Source: Pseudomonadota bacterium (GTDB taxonomy: Bacteria; Pseudomonadota; Alphaproteobacteria; Sphingomonadales; Sphingomonadaceae). From it: DNA of 64,000 bases. The stretch lies in the NCBI GenBank assembly GCA_021847605.1, contig JAJZQN010000006.1:62001-126000 (forward strand), given 5' to 3'. This document shows, in pieces, positions 18,097 to 26,374 of this stretch. Below the pieces are notes generated by a model, which worked only from the letters and a program-made list of their open reading frames with translations, was not told the DNA's origin and ran no database searches. Position numbers and translations under genes: made by a program. Within the stretch, counting starts at the first letter, position 1, and the number at the start of each line of letters is the position of its first letter.

Positions 18097-20884
18097 TGCC
18101 ATAGGTGCGCGGCTCCGCCAGATAGGAGGAGATGAGCTGGTTCGCCATGGGCGCACCCTGCGCAAACTGGCCGGTAGTGGACGTCGCCGGACTGCTCGAC
18201 TGGAGCGGGCTGGAGAAGGACACCTGCGTATAATCCTGGTTGAAAATATTCTGACCCCAGAATTCGATCGCCCAGCGTTGATCCTTCCCGCGCAGGCCGA
18301 TACGGGCATTCACGACCGCAAATCCGTCCTGATATTTTTCGGGGAACAGGTCGGACCCGGTATTATAGCCGCTGGTCATGCGGCCATCGACGTAGAACAG
18401 CGCCGACAGGCCGCCTGAACCGATCGACGGGGTCCATGCAACGCTCGCCGTGGTAACGGCCTGCGGCGCATTGCTGTTGATCGATCCGGGCAGCAGGAAC
18501 AAGGCGGGGTCGAGCGGCACGCTGCCGTCGCCGCTACCCACCAGCCGGTTGGCGAATTTCGCCCGCGCCCAGGTGAAGCCGCCCGATACGCGGAAATTAC
18601 GCACCGGCGTTGCCGATACTTCCAGTTCCACACCCTGAGAGATAAGGCCGGGGCCGACATCGCCGCTGTCACAGGTCCGCGCCGCGCTCAACGCGCTGTC
18701 GCACCCGTTGATATTCTGCACGACGAAGCTGGTGCCGTTGAAGGTGTTCAACTGGAAATTCTTGAATTCCTGTCGGAAGGCGGCGATGTTCGCGCTCCAT
18801 TTGGGCTGGCTGAACTTCAGGCCCACTTCGAACGCATCGACCTTTTCCGCGGCGAAGCGCAGGCTGGCGACATCGGCGTTGCTGCGCGGCGCGAACACGG
18901 CGGGAATGGCGTTCAGGCCCGTCGATCCCAACTGGAACCGGTCGAGATTATAGCCGCCTGCCTTATAGCCTTTCGAATAGCTGCCATAGAGCAGCAGCTC
19001 GTCGATCGGCTTCCACGACAGGATCGCCGTGCCGGAAAATTCGCCATCGCTCATCTTGTCGTTCAGGTTCAACGCATTGAGGCTGGTCGACCCGTTACCC
19101 AGACAGCCCAGCGTCAATATGCCCCCCGCCAATGCCGCCGCGCTGCCAAGCGCCGCATTGGTTCCGATGCCGGGCAGGGCGGACGACTGCAACGCCGCGC
19201 AGGTCGCATTGTTATTGTTGAGGTCAGCGGAAAATTTCTTGCTCTCATGGGTGTAACGCAGGCCCAGAGTCAGATCGAGCCGCTTGGTCAGATGGACGAT
19301 ATTATGGGTGAAGAGCGCCCAATTCTCGCTCGTCTGATAATAGCGTGATCCCTCATCGCCCGTGCCCGATGGAATGGCAGCCAGAGCGCGCAGCCCGTTC
19401 CCTAGGCCAGTGGAAATCGCCCCAGCCTGCGCAGCGGCTATCGGCGCCGGCACTCCGCCCGCGATCAATGCGGCGGCCAGACCGGCGTTCAGATTGGCCT
19501 GCGTCCCCGTGATCAGCGCCTGAGTGGCAAGCCCGCTGCCACAGGCGGCGAGTTGCTGGGCGGTGAAATTGCTGTTGAGGCTGGACCCGGCCATCAGGCG
19601 ACAGGCGGCAAAGCGGCCATAATCCGCACCGAAGCGGATATTATCCTCCAGCGTCAGCTTTTCATGGGCATAATAGCCACCCACCAGCCAGTCGAGCGCT
19701 TCGCCAAAGGCCGAACCCTGCGCCCGCAATTCCTGCGTAAAGGTGCGGAACTGGCGGAATGTATTGGGATCGCGATAGAGAAGGTCGGCGCGATTATAGT
19801 CATAATCGCCATAATCCTGGCTCTTATAATCGCGATAGGCGGTGATGCTGGTCAGCTTCACGCCACCCAGATCATAGTTGATCTCGCCCGATACGCCCCA
19901 GTCCTTGAGCTTGCTCACATAGTCGCGGCCCGGCGTGATGGTGAGGTCGCGGTCATAGGGATCGGCCGGGATGACGCTGCCCTGACCCGCCAATATCGCC
20001 GCGATGCGATTGAACGGTGCATCGCTATAGCCGCCGCCGGCGACCGGCCGCCGTTCCCGCGCCTCGGTATAGGCTGCGCCGCAGCAGCTTTCGTCGCGGT
20101 TCGTATAATCGCCGATCAACCGGATCGACAGGGCGTCATTCGGTTCGATCAGCGCCTGTCCGCGCAGGAAATATCGGTCGCGGTCATTGGTGTCCCCGAC
20201 CTTGGTTCCCGCCGTATCGCGCAGCGTGTAGAAACCGTCACGCTTCGACCATACGCCGTCCAGGCTGAGCGCCACGCCCTGCGCAATCGGCCCGGTGACA
20301 CGGCCCGACAGGCGCCAATAATCATAATTGCCATAGGTGACTTCACCCTTGGCATGGAACGTGTCTTCCGGCGCCTTGCTGATGATGTTGATAAGGCCGG
20401 CCGACGCATTGCGACCGAACAGGGTGCCCTGCGGCCCACGCAGCACCTCGACCCGCTCAATCTCGCCCAGTTCGTTGAGGCCCGCGCCGGTGCGTGACCG
20501 ATAGACCCCATCGATGAACACCGCGACGCTGCTTTCCAGCCCGGGATTGTCACCCACCGTGCCGATGCCACGAATACGCGCCGATGCATTGGCTTCCGAT
20601 CCGGTGGACGACACCAGCAGCGATGGCGCAAGCTGGTTCAGGGTACGAATGTCGCTCGCGCCGCTATTCTGCATCGCCTGCGCACCCACCGCCGACACGG
20701 CGATCGGCACATCCGACAACGGGCTGGCCCGCCGGGTCGCCGTCACGATGATTTCGGCGTCATTAGTGTCGGGTGCCTGCTCTGCCAGTTGGGGTGCTGC
20801 GCCATCCTGCGCCTGCGCGCCACTGGCCCCCATGACAATCGCGATCATACCAGCGGTCGTCAGCCAAAGACTCTTCTTTGCCAT
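18074..20884 (-). CDS. TonB-dependent outer membrane receptor
   Basis: A 936-residue outer-membrane receptor. A signal peptide ends near GAQAQ. The TonB box region is followed by the plug domain (IIVTATRRASPLSDVPIAVSAVG, then VEVLRGPQGTLFGRNASAGLIN), and the C-terminal 22-strand barrel ends in YGITLRGSF with terminal Phe. This class in sphingomonads imports siderophores, vitamins or plant- or aromatic-derived compounds; the substrate is not evident. An Ala/Gly-rich insertion near residues 450-500 probably forms an extracellular loop. The ribosome binding site is AGGAGAGGATG, seven bases from the ATG. It is perfectly complementary to the loop of the two small RNAs in this window. Confidence 0.95.
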   Translation of the reverse strand: MAKKSLWLTTAGMIAIVMGASGAQAQDGAAPQLAEQAPDTNDAEIIVTATRRASPLSDVPIAVSAVGAQAMQNSGASDIRTLNQLAPSLLVSSTGSEANASARIRGIGTVGDNPGLESSVAVFIDGVYRSRTGAGLNELGEIERVEVLRGPQGTLFGRNASAGLINIISKAPEDTFHAKGEVTYGNYDYWRLSGRVTGPIAQGVALSLDGVWSKRDGFYTLRDTAGTKVGDTNDRDRYFLRGQALIEPNDALSIRLIGDYTNRDESCCGAAYTEARERRPVAGGGYSDAPFNRIAAILAGQGSVIPADPYDRDLTITPGRDYVSKLKDWGVSGEINYDLGGVKLTSITAYRDYKSQDYGDYDYNRADLLYRDPNTFRQFRTFTQELRAQGSAFGEALDWLVGGYYAHEKLTLEDNIRFGADYGRFAACRLMAGSSLNSNFTAQQLAACGSGLATQALITGTQANLNAGLAAALIAGGVPAPIAAAQAGAISTGLGNGLRALAAIPSGTGDEGSRYYQTSENWALFTHNIVHLTKRLDLTLGLRYTHESKKFSADLNNNNATCAALQSSALPGIGTNAALGSAAALAGGILTLGCLGNGSTSLNALNLNDKMSDGEFSGTAILSWKPIDELLLYGSYSKGYKAGGYNLDRFQLGSTGLNAIPAVFAPRSNADVASLRFAAEKVDAFEVGLKFSQPKWSANIAAFRQEFKNFQLNTFNGTSFVVQNINGCDSALSAARTCDSGDVGPGLISQGVELEVSATPVRNFRVSGGFTWARAKFANRLVGSGDGSVPLDPALFLLPGSINSNAPQAVTTASVAWTPSIGSGGLSALFYVDGRMTSGYNTGSDLFPEKYQDGFAVVNARIGLRGKDQRWAIEFWGQNIFNQDYTQVSFSSPLQSSSPATSTTGQFAQGAPMANQLISSYLAEPRTYGITLRGSF

Positions 20885-20891
20885 GATGGTT

Positions 20892-20902
20892 CATCCTCTC
20901 CT
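20892..20902 (-). promoter_or_regulatory. Ribosome binding site of the TonB receptor; possible sRNA target
   Basis: On the minus strand this reads AGGAGAGGATG. It is an unusually long Shine-Dalgarno element and the exact reverse complement of CATCCTCTCCT in the two candidate small RNAs at 38.7 and 45.5 kb. Confidence 0.6.
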
Positions 20903-21071
20903 GACCCGCGCCGCTTTTTGCCGCGTCGGGATTGGAAATGGATTATGATGACACAGCGGAATAATGCAATAGACCGCGCTATTCTGCCGATTTTATTGCA
21001 TTGCAGAAAAGACGCCGCACGCACTGTTGCCCGATTGTAACAGGCATCAATTGGCTTTCCGTAAGGTCCGC

Positions 21072-21731
21072 TTACGTCAGCGGAAAGCGCAGCATCCGGT
21101 CGGCCAGCGGCACCAACGCACTCGCACCCGGCCCGACAGCGCGCTTTATCTCGCGATGCCCGGCATCCAGCCCCCCGGTCAGCGCCCCCAGCGCCGGCAG
21201 GATCAGCTTGGTCGCCGATCCCACAAAGCACCGCCGCGACACATGCCGCCCGCGCAGCGACAGGCGCAGCTTGGGGTGGAAATGGCCGGAAATCTCGGGC
21301 TGTGGATCATCGGGATCGGCTTCATGCCGCAACCATATGCCGCCCACCTGCGCCTCCATGACGCGCCGCCCACCGGGCATATCCGTCATGGCGACATCAT
21401 GATTGCCGGTGATCCACACCCAGTCGATCCGGTCGGTCAGGGCGTCGAGCCGCGCCCGCACCATCGGGTCCAGCCGCGCCGCGCCATCGGCATCATGGAA
21501 ACTGTCGCCCAGCGACCAGAGCGCCTGCGCACCCGTGCGGGCAACCAGCGCCTCGATCATGTCCAGCGTCGCTGCGCTGTCATGCGGCGGCAGGAACTGG
21601 CCGAACCGCGCATACCAGCTCGCCTTTTCGAAATGCAGGTCCGCCACCAGCAACGCCCGCTGCGCCGGCCAGTATAGCGCGGCTTCGGGCAGCGCCAGAA
21701 ACTCATGACCTGCGAACGAAAGGGGAACCAT
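21072..21731 (-). CDS. pdeM: Ligase-associated DNA damage response endonuclease PdeM
   Basis: A 219-residue calcineurin-like metallophosphoesterase. The metal-binding motifs are DLH (residues 31-33), GDSFHD (75-80), GNHD (109-112) and GHFH (149-152), followed by a C-terminal cysteine in RRCFVGSA. It matches the PdeM family, which accompanies an ATP-dependent DNA ligase, an exonuclease and an Lhr-like DEXH helicase. Here pdeM stands alone between trhO (divergent) and the TonB receptor, while a helicase of that family lies 40 kb away. It is expected to act in DNA end processing. Confidence 0.9.
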   Translation of the reverse strand: MVPLSFAGHEFLALPEAALYWPAQRALLVADLHFEKASWYARFGQFLPPHDSAATLDMIEALVARTGAQALWSLGDSFHDADGAARLDPMVRARLDALTDRIDWVWITGNHDVAMTDMPGGRRVMEAQVGGIWLRHEADPDDPQPEISGHFHPKLRLSLRGRHVSRRCFVGSATKLILPALGALTGGLDAGHREIKRAVGPGASALVPLADRMLRFPLT

Positions 21732-21796
21732 GTCCTGCCTATGCGCCTGTCCGCCCCGGCTTTCAAGAGGGCAGCCAAGCGGCTATAGGCGCCACC

Positions 21797-22636
21797 ATGT
21801 CCTTCACGCCCGCACCTTTCACGATTGCCGCCCTTTATCGGTTCGCCCGCTTCGCCGATCCCGATGCCATTGCCACGGGGCTACGCATGCTCTGCGCCGA
21901 TCTTGGCACCTGCGGCACGCTGATCGTCGCGGGGGAGGGGATTAACGGTACGGTCGCCGGCACGGCGGACGGTATCGCGGCGCTGATCGCCCATATCCGC
22001 ACCCTGCCGGACTGCGCAGACGTAGACGTCAAATATGCGCAGGCGGACGAAAAGCCGTTCGCCCGGATGAAGGTGAAGGTGAAGCCGGAAATCGTCACGC
22101 TGGGCGCTGGCGACCTCAACCCTGCGCAGCAGGCCGGTCATCATCTCGATCCGGCTGAATGGAACGCCCTGATCGCCGATCCCGATACCGTCATCATCGA
22201 CACGCGCAACGCCTATGAGGTGGCCTGCGGCACGTTCGAAAATGCGATCGACCCGGAAACCCGGTCCTTCCGTGAATTTCCCAACTGGTTCGACGATTTC
22301 GCCGCCGGGCTGAAGGAGCAGGGACGCACACCGAAAATCGCGATGTTCTGCACCGGTGGCATACGTTGCGAAAAATCGACCGCGCTGGTCAAATCACGCG
22401 GCTTCGACGACGTCTATCATCTCAAGGGCGGCATATTACGCTATCTGGAGGAAATGCCGGAAGCCGACAGCCGCTGGCAGGGCGAATGCTATGTCTTCGA
22501 TGAACGGGTGACGGTGGGCCATGGCCTGACGCCGGGCGACTATGTCACCTGCCGGGCCTGCGGCATTCCCTATCCGCGCGATGCCGACCATCCCTGCGAC
22601 GCGGATGGATCGGGCGTGTGGCCGCACCGGGCCTGA
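21797..22636 (+). CDS. trhO: tRNA uridine(34) hydroxylase TrhO (rhodanese family)
   Basis: A 279-residue rhodanese-domain protein of the TrhO/YceA family, which performs oxygen-dependent 5-hydroxylation of U34 in tRNA. The N-terminal acylphosphatase-like domain contains GTLIVAGEGINGTVAG. The rhodanese domain carries the active loop MFCTGGIRCEKS with the catalytic Cys, and the C-terminal region has a Cys pair in VTCRACGIPYP. The length is typical of shorter alphaproteobacterial members. Together with mnmE and mnmG it makes a second U34-modifying activity in the window. It is divergent from pdeM. Confidence 0.94.
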   Translation: MSFTPAPFTIAALYRFARFADPDAIATGLRMLCADLGTCGTLIVAGEGINGTVAGTADGIAALIAHIRTLPDCADVDVKYAQADEKPFARMKVKVKPEIVTLGAGDLNPAQQAGHHLDPAEWNALIADPDTVIIDTRNAYEVACGTFENAIDPETRSFREFPNWFDDFAAGLKEQGRTPKIAMFCTGGIRCEKSTALVKSRGFDDVYHLKGGILRYLEEMPEADSRWQGECYVFDERVTVGHGLTPGDYVTCRACGIPYPRDADHPCDADGSGVWPHRA

Positions 22637-22644
22637 TATTGGGC

Positions 22645-22905
22645 CTAATCCGGCGTTTCGACCAGTTCGGCTATTTCAAAGACATAGCTTTTCCAACCAC
22701 GCTTGCGCGCACCATCCTCGGCCGGGTCGCGCAGCTTCTTCGCCTCCGCCAGCGATCGGGTATGGCCCCAGAAAACCTCTGTCTTACCATTTTCCAATAG
22801 CGCCACGATCCGCCAATAATGGGTCAGCGGATCGGCGGTCGGCCCGATCTTCTTCACATAGCCATCGGGCATGGTCGCGGTCAGATAGCGTTTCCGGCGC
22901 GCCAT
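22645..22905 (-). CDS. Small conserved hypothetical protein
   Basis: An 86-residue basic protein beginning MARRKRYLTATMPDG and rich in aromatic and charged residues (HYWRIVALLENGKTEVFWGHT). I do not recognise a family. The ATG at 22905 sits one base after the stop of the upstream metallopeptidase gene, so the two are probably co-transcribed. In-frame sequence further upstream overlaps the peptidase and is unlikely to be used. It is convergent with trhO, with a gap of eight bases. Confidence 0.65.
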   Translation of the reverse strand: MARRKRYLTATMPDGYVKKIGPTADPLTHYWRIVALLENGKTEVFWGHTRSLAEAKKLRDPAEDGARKRGWKSYVFEIAELVETPD

Positions 22906-22906
22906 A

Positions 22907-23623
22907 TCAGGCCCGATACCCGTGCAGGCCCGCCCCATGGGTGCGTAACCATTCCCGTGCAGGCCGGGGGTCGGCGCCATAGATGCGCCGATGCGCCGCG
23001 TGAAAGGCCGGGCTGTGATCCATGTGCAGCAAATGGGCCAGTTCATGCGCCACCGTCGCCCGCCGCACCTCGGGCGGGCACAGGATCAGGCGCCAGCTAT
23101 AGCGGATCGCACCCGAAGAGGCGCAACTGCCCCATCGGCTGCGCGGATCGCCCACGCCCACCGACGCGACGATCAGCCCATGGTCCCGCGCCAGTTCCAG
23201 CGTCTCCGTTTCCAGCACCGCTTTCGCCCGCGTCCGCAGCCAGCGTTCGACCCGCGCGCCTACGGATTCCGCTGCGCCGCCCAGGGTCAATCGATCATCC
23301 GCCAGCCTTATGGTCCGGGTTGCCCCCTCTATCCAGCAGATACGCACGTCGCGCCCCTCCAGCGGGACCATGGCGTCATGGTCCAGCCGCGTCTGTTCCG
23401 GCTGCTTCGCTATCTGCGCCCGGACCCAGCCTTCATGCCCCTGCGCCCATCCCAGCGCTTTTTTAAGGTTCGCGCGGGTCGGCATCGACAGGCGCAATTC
23501 ACCCCGCGTCGGGTCCATGGTCAGGCGATAGGCGCGCGCCCGTGCGGAGCGGCGTATCCGCACCGGCATCGCTACGCCATCAATCCATATCGCGGCGTCC
23601 GCGTCAGAGTTCGCGGTCGACAA
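22907..23623 (-). CDS. M48-type (YgjP/DUF45) metallopeptidase-like protein
   Basis: A ~238-residue protein of the YgjP (DUF45/SprT-like) group. The zinc motif is HELAHLLHMDHSPAFH, with HExxH ligands and a further His in the DHS segment. A typical preceding block is DPRSRWGSCASSGAIRYSWRLILCPP. The N-terminus (IDGVAMPVRIRRSARARAYRLTM) is also family-typical. The start is uncertain: a TTG at 23623 keeps the WIDGVAMPV block and overlaps the end of the upstream YcgN-like gene, while the ATG at 23569 would cut it. The biological role of this family is not established. Confidence 0.85.
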   Translation of the reverse strand: MSTANSDADAAIWIDGVAMPVRIRRSARARAYRLTMDPTRGELRLSMPTRANLKKALGWAQGHEGWVRAQIAKQPEQTRLDHDAMVPLEGRDVRICWIEGATRTIRLADDRLTLGGAAESVGARVERWLRTRAKAVLETETLELARDHGLIVASVGVGDPRSRWGSCASSGAIRYSWRLILCPPEVRRATVAHELAHLLHMDHSPAFHAAHRRIYGADPRPAREWLRTHGAGLHGYRA

Positions 23624-24029
23624 GATGATTTTCCCAATCACCGGCATCGGCCTCCGCCACCGTCCACCCGCGCACGGATTCCTTGGCGCGATGCACCGCT
23701 TCCCGATCGCCACAGACCAGATAATGCCAGTCCGGCAACGGCAATCCTTCGCCGCGCAGGCGATAGGCACAGGTGCGCGGCAGCCAGCTGATCTGCCGCA
23801 CCTTGGCCGGGGTCAGCCGCACGCAATCCGCCACGAATTTGCGCCGGTCCTTGTAATTGCTGCACTGGCCGCTTTGCCGGTCGAGCAGGCGGCAGGCGAC
23901 ATTGGTCGGATAGATACGGCCCGTATCCTCATCCTCCGCCTTGTGCAGACAACATTTGCCACACCCGTCGCACAGCGCCTCCCACTGGGCGCGATCAAGC
24001 TGATCGAGGGGCTTTTCCCAAAATTCCAA
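23604..24029 (-). CDS. YcgN family cysteine cluster protein
   Basis: A 141-residue protein with conserved cysteines in LCDGCGKCCLHK near the N-terminus and further cysteines (CSNY, DCV, RTCAY, LVCGD). This matches the YcgN/UPF0260 cysteine-cluster family and suggests metal or Fe-S binding. The function is not established. It is the first gene of a three-gene minus-strand unit with the metallopeptidase and the small hypothetical protein, and overlaps the peptidase start. Length is normal for the family. Confidence 0.92.
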   Translation of the reverse strand: MEFWEKPLDQLDRAQWEALCDGCGKCCLHKAEDEDTGRIYPTNVACRLLDRQSGQCSNYKDRRKFVADCVRLTPAKVRQISWLPRTCAYRLRGEGLPLPDWHYLVCGDREAVHRAKESVRGWTVAEADAGDWENHLVDREL

Positions 24030-24032
24030 CTG

Positions 24033-24662
24033 TCACTTCACCCATTTTTGCAGGAAGGCCAGCACCGCATCGGGGCCGCCTTCGTCCGTGCCATCGGTCG
24101 CCGGATCGTCCACCGGCACCAGCGCGATCGGCTTGCCATCCGGCCCAAAGAGATAGGGCGTGCGGCTATGGCTTACCAGATAGTCGGTCGCGCCCGGCTT
24201 ACCCTCATCATTATAGATGACGACGAAATCCTTGGCGACCTTCGCAATCTGATCGCTGGTGCCGGTCAGTCCCATGAGGCGCGGATGGAATGCCGCGACA
24301 TAGGTTTTCAGTACGGCCGGCGTATCCCGCTTGGGGTCGACGCTGATGAACATGGGCTGCACCCTGGCGGCGAGGGCAGGGGACGCCTTCTCGAACTTCG
24401 CGAACCCCTGCATGATATGTTGCAGGTCGAGCGGGCAGACGTCCGGGCAATAGCTATAGCCAAAATAGACGATGCGATACTGGCCCTTGAAATCGTCCCA
24501 GCGGGTCGCCTTGCCATCCTGATTGGTCAGGGTGAAAGGGGCGCCGATACGGGCGCCGGTCAAATCGCCCTGTTCGCTTGATGCGCCGCCGCCCGCCCCC
24601 ATATTGCACCCTGTCAGCAGGGCGGACATGCTCAGGGCGAAGGCAAATATGGCTTTGTTCAT
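24033..24662 (-). CDS. SCO family protein (copper chaperone-like)
   Basis: A ~209-residue thioredoxin-fold lipoprotein. The signal peptide MNKAIFAFALSMSALLTGC ends in a lipobox (LTGC). The copper/redox motif is YCPDVCPLDL (CxxxC), and the distal His lies in the SHSRTPYLFGPDG segment. SCO proteins deliver copper to the CuA site of cytochrome c oxidase or act as thiol reductases. I use the ATG at 24662, which gives a compact signal peptide; an in-frame ATG at 24677 adds five residues. It is divergent from the ankyrin-repeat gene. Confidence 0.93.
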   Translation of the reverse strand: MNKAIFAFALSMSALLTGCNMGAGGGASSEQGDLTGARIGAPFTLTNQDGKATRWDDFKGQYRIVYFGYSYCPDVCPLDLQHIMQGFAKFEKASPALAARVQPMFISVDPKRDTPAVLKTYVAAFHPRLMGLTGTSDQIAKVAKDFVVIYNDEGKPGATDYLVSHSRTPYLFGPDGKPIALVPVDDPATDGTDEGGPDAVLAFLQKWVK

Positions 24663-24717
24663 GGCATATCCAGCCATGCCCTGCTAGGACATGATTTGCA
24701 ATCAACGGGGCGCCAAG

Positions 24718-25329
24718 ATGAAGACGAAGTTGCTTTCCGCATTCCTGGGTTCGATGGCGCTCGCGCTGATGGTGCCCGGTCCGGCTCAGGCGCAATTTTC
24801 CAAAAACTATAATTTCCTGAAAGCCGTGAAGGATAAGGACGGGCAGAAAGTCACCGAACTGCTCCAAAATCCCGGTTCGAACGTGGTCAACAGCCGCGAT
24901 GTGACAACCGGCGAAAACGCCCTGCACATCGTCGTCGCCCGGCGCGATGCAACCTGGCTCGGCTTCCTGCTGGCCAAGGGCGCCAATCCCAACCTGACCG
25001 ACAATGACGGCAACACCCCCCTGATGGAAGCGGTGCAGGGCCGGTTCGAGGAAGGCGTGCGGACCCTGCTGGCCAACGGGGCACAGGTGGACAAGGTGAA
25101 CGGCAGCGGCGAAACCCCCCTCATCCGTGCTGTCCAGTTGCGCGACGTCGCCATCGTCCGCCTGCTCGTGGCGCAGGGCGCCAATGTCGACAAGCGTGAC
25201 AGCATCGCCGGCATGTCGGCCAAGGATTATGCCGCCCGCGACGATCGCACCCCCGGCCTGTCCGATGCACTGGCTGCTGCCAAGCCCGCGCCCAAGGCGT
25301 CCGGCCCGGTACAGGGTCCGGTATTCTGA
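24718..25329 (+). CDS. Exported ankyrin repeat protein
   Basis: A 203-residue protein with a signal peptide (MKTKLLSAFLGSMALALMVPGPAQAQ). Four or so ankyrin repeats follow (TGENALHIVVARRD, DGNTPLMEAVQGRF, SGETPLIRAVQLRD, AGMSAKDYAARDD), then a proline/alanine-rich tail. Ankyrin repeats mediate protein binding, and a periplasmic location is predicted from the signal peptide. The partner is not known. The start at 24718 is chosen because the signal peptide begins there; the frame upstream contains another possible start at 24691. Confidence 0.88.
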   Translation: MKTKLLSAFLGSMALALMVPGPAQAQFSKNYNFLKAVKDKDGQKVTELLQNPGSNVVNSRDVTTGENALHIVVARRDATWLGFLLAKGANPNLTDNDGNTPLMEAVQGRFEEGVRTLLANGAQVDKVNGSGETPLIRAVQLRDVAIVRLLVAQGANVDKRDSIAGMSAKDYAARDDRTPGLSDALAAAKPAPKASGPVQGPVF

Positions 25330-25351
25330 CATATCCGGCGACCGGGCTATG

Positions 25352-25753
25352 TCACCAACGCCCGGTCCGCACTTCTTCCTCGCTCCACCAGCGCAGATGA
25401 TGCGCGACGCCGCTTTTCAGCACGCTGGATTCCAGCGCGACTGCAAGCTGCTCCACCACCCTGGTCGTGTCGACCCGGCCCAGCCAGCCCCACGCCCGCG
25501 GCTTGTACGGGACGATAAAGCAAATATGTCCGTCCTCGGGATGGTCGAGATGCGGGCCGCATCCGACCCATAGGGTAAAGCCGGGATTGGCCAGAATCAG
25601 GCGCCATCCCCAATCCTCGACTAAAATCCGGCGAACGCGATAGCCATGGGCCGGCAACGCGATCTCCAACTGGCGCGCCAGCATGCGCCCCGCCGGAACC
25701 GTTCCCGGCGGATCGCATAACGCGCCTGATCGAAATTCCAGATGGGACCGCAT
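25352..25753 (-). CDS. Conserved hypothetical protein
   Basis: A 133-residue protein, tryptophan- and proline-containing, with blocks GYRVRRILVEDWGWRLIL, FTLWVGCGPHLDHPEDGHICFIVPYKPRAWGWL and VEQLAVALES. It looks like a compact alpha/beta domain and I do not recognise the family. No signal peptide or membrane segment is seen. It is followed at its 5' side by the mmcB-like gene on the same strand (18 bases between them), so co-transcription is plausible. Confidence 0.7.
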   Translation of the reverse strand: MRSHLEFRSGALCDPPGTVPAGRMLARQLEIALPAHGYRVRRILVEDWGWRLILANPGFTLWVGCGPHLDHPEDGHICFIVPYKPRAWGWLGRVDTTRVVEQLAVALESSVLKSGVAHHLRWWSEEEVRTGRW

Positions 25754-25771
25754 TTCGCTCCCCGTTTCTGC

Positions 25772-26266
25772 CTACCAGCCAAGCTCCGCAGCATGGTCCG
25801 GGTCGCTGAGCGCCGTCAAGCGTCGCGCCGCCCGCCGGGCAAAGCGCAACGTCTCCGCCTTGCGCCGGGCCGCCGCCAGCGGTTCGACCGGGGCAGGGCG
25901 CACCAGTTCGGCATCATATTGATCCGCGACGATCAGCCCCGTCCGCGCCGGCCACAGCGCCTCGCTATCGAACAGGCTCAGGTCGAAACCGGAAGGGACC
26001 GCCCAATAGAAACGGTCGCAATAATCGAAATAGTCAGGCCATTTCATATCGCCCAGCAAGTCTGCGCGACTGCATTTAATCTCCACGATAGTCAGCCGCC
26101 CGGCACCGTCGATTGCCATGATGTCGGCGCGCCGCCCGTTGGGCAGCGGCACTTCCAATATGCCGCTCATATCGTGGCGGAAGAACAGCCGCAGCGTCCC
26201 GCGCGCCACGGCCAGCGCCGTGCCGTCGGTCAGGGGAGAACAGACATTGCTCATGTCACCAGTCAT
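25772..26266 (-). CDS. MmcB family DNA repair protein
   Basis: A ~164-residue protein of the MmcB family, named for mitomycin C sensitivity in Caulobacter. It has a PD-(D/E)xK-like core: RADIMAIDGAGRLTIVEIKCSRADLLGD supplies the Asp and ExK residues, and KWPDYFDYCDRFYWAVP follows. It is expected to act as a nuclease-like factor in DNA repair. Three in-frame starts exist (26332, 26266, 26254). None has a clear ribosome binding site, so the start is provisional; the conserved part begins near the LTDGTALAVARG block. Confidence 0.85.
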   Translation of the reverse strand: MTGDMSNVCSPLTDGTALAVARGTLRLFFRHDMSGILEVPLPNGRRADIMAIDGAGRLTIVEIKCSRADLLGDMKWPDYFDYCDRFYWAVPSGFDLSLFDSEALWPARTGLIVADQYDAELVRPAPVEPLAAARRKAETLRFARRAARRLTALSDPDHAAELGW

Positions 26267-26374
26267 GGTCGAACCATAGAACAATAAGGGAACAAAAAAA
26301 AGGCCGATTCGACCATCGCCGAACCAGCCCATTCCATTTCATGTCCCGACCACCATCGGCGGCCCGGCTCTCTA

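Noticed and set aside
19553..20497. Plus-strand frame inside the TonB receptor gene
   Set aside because: The receptor is complete on the minus strand and the antisense product has no family features.
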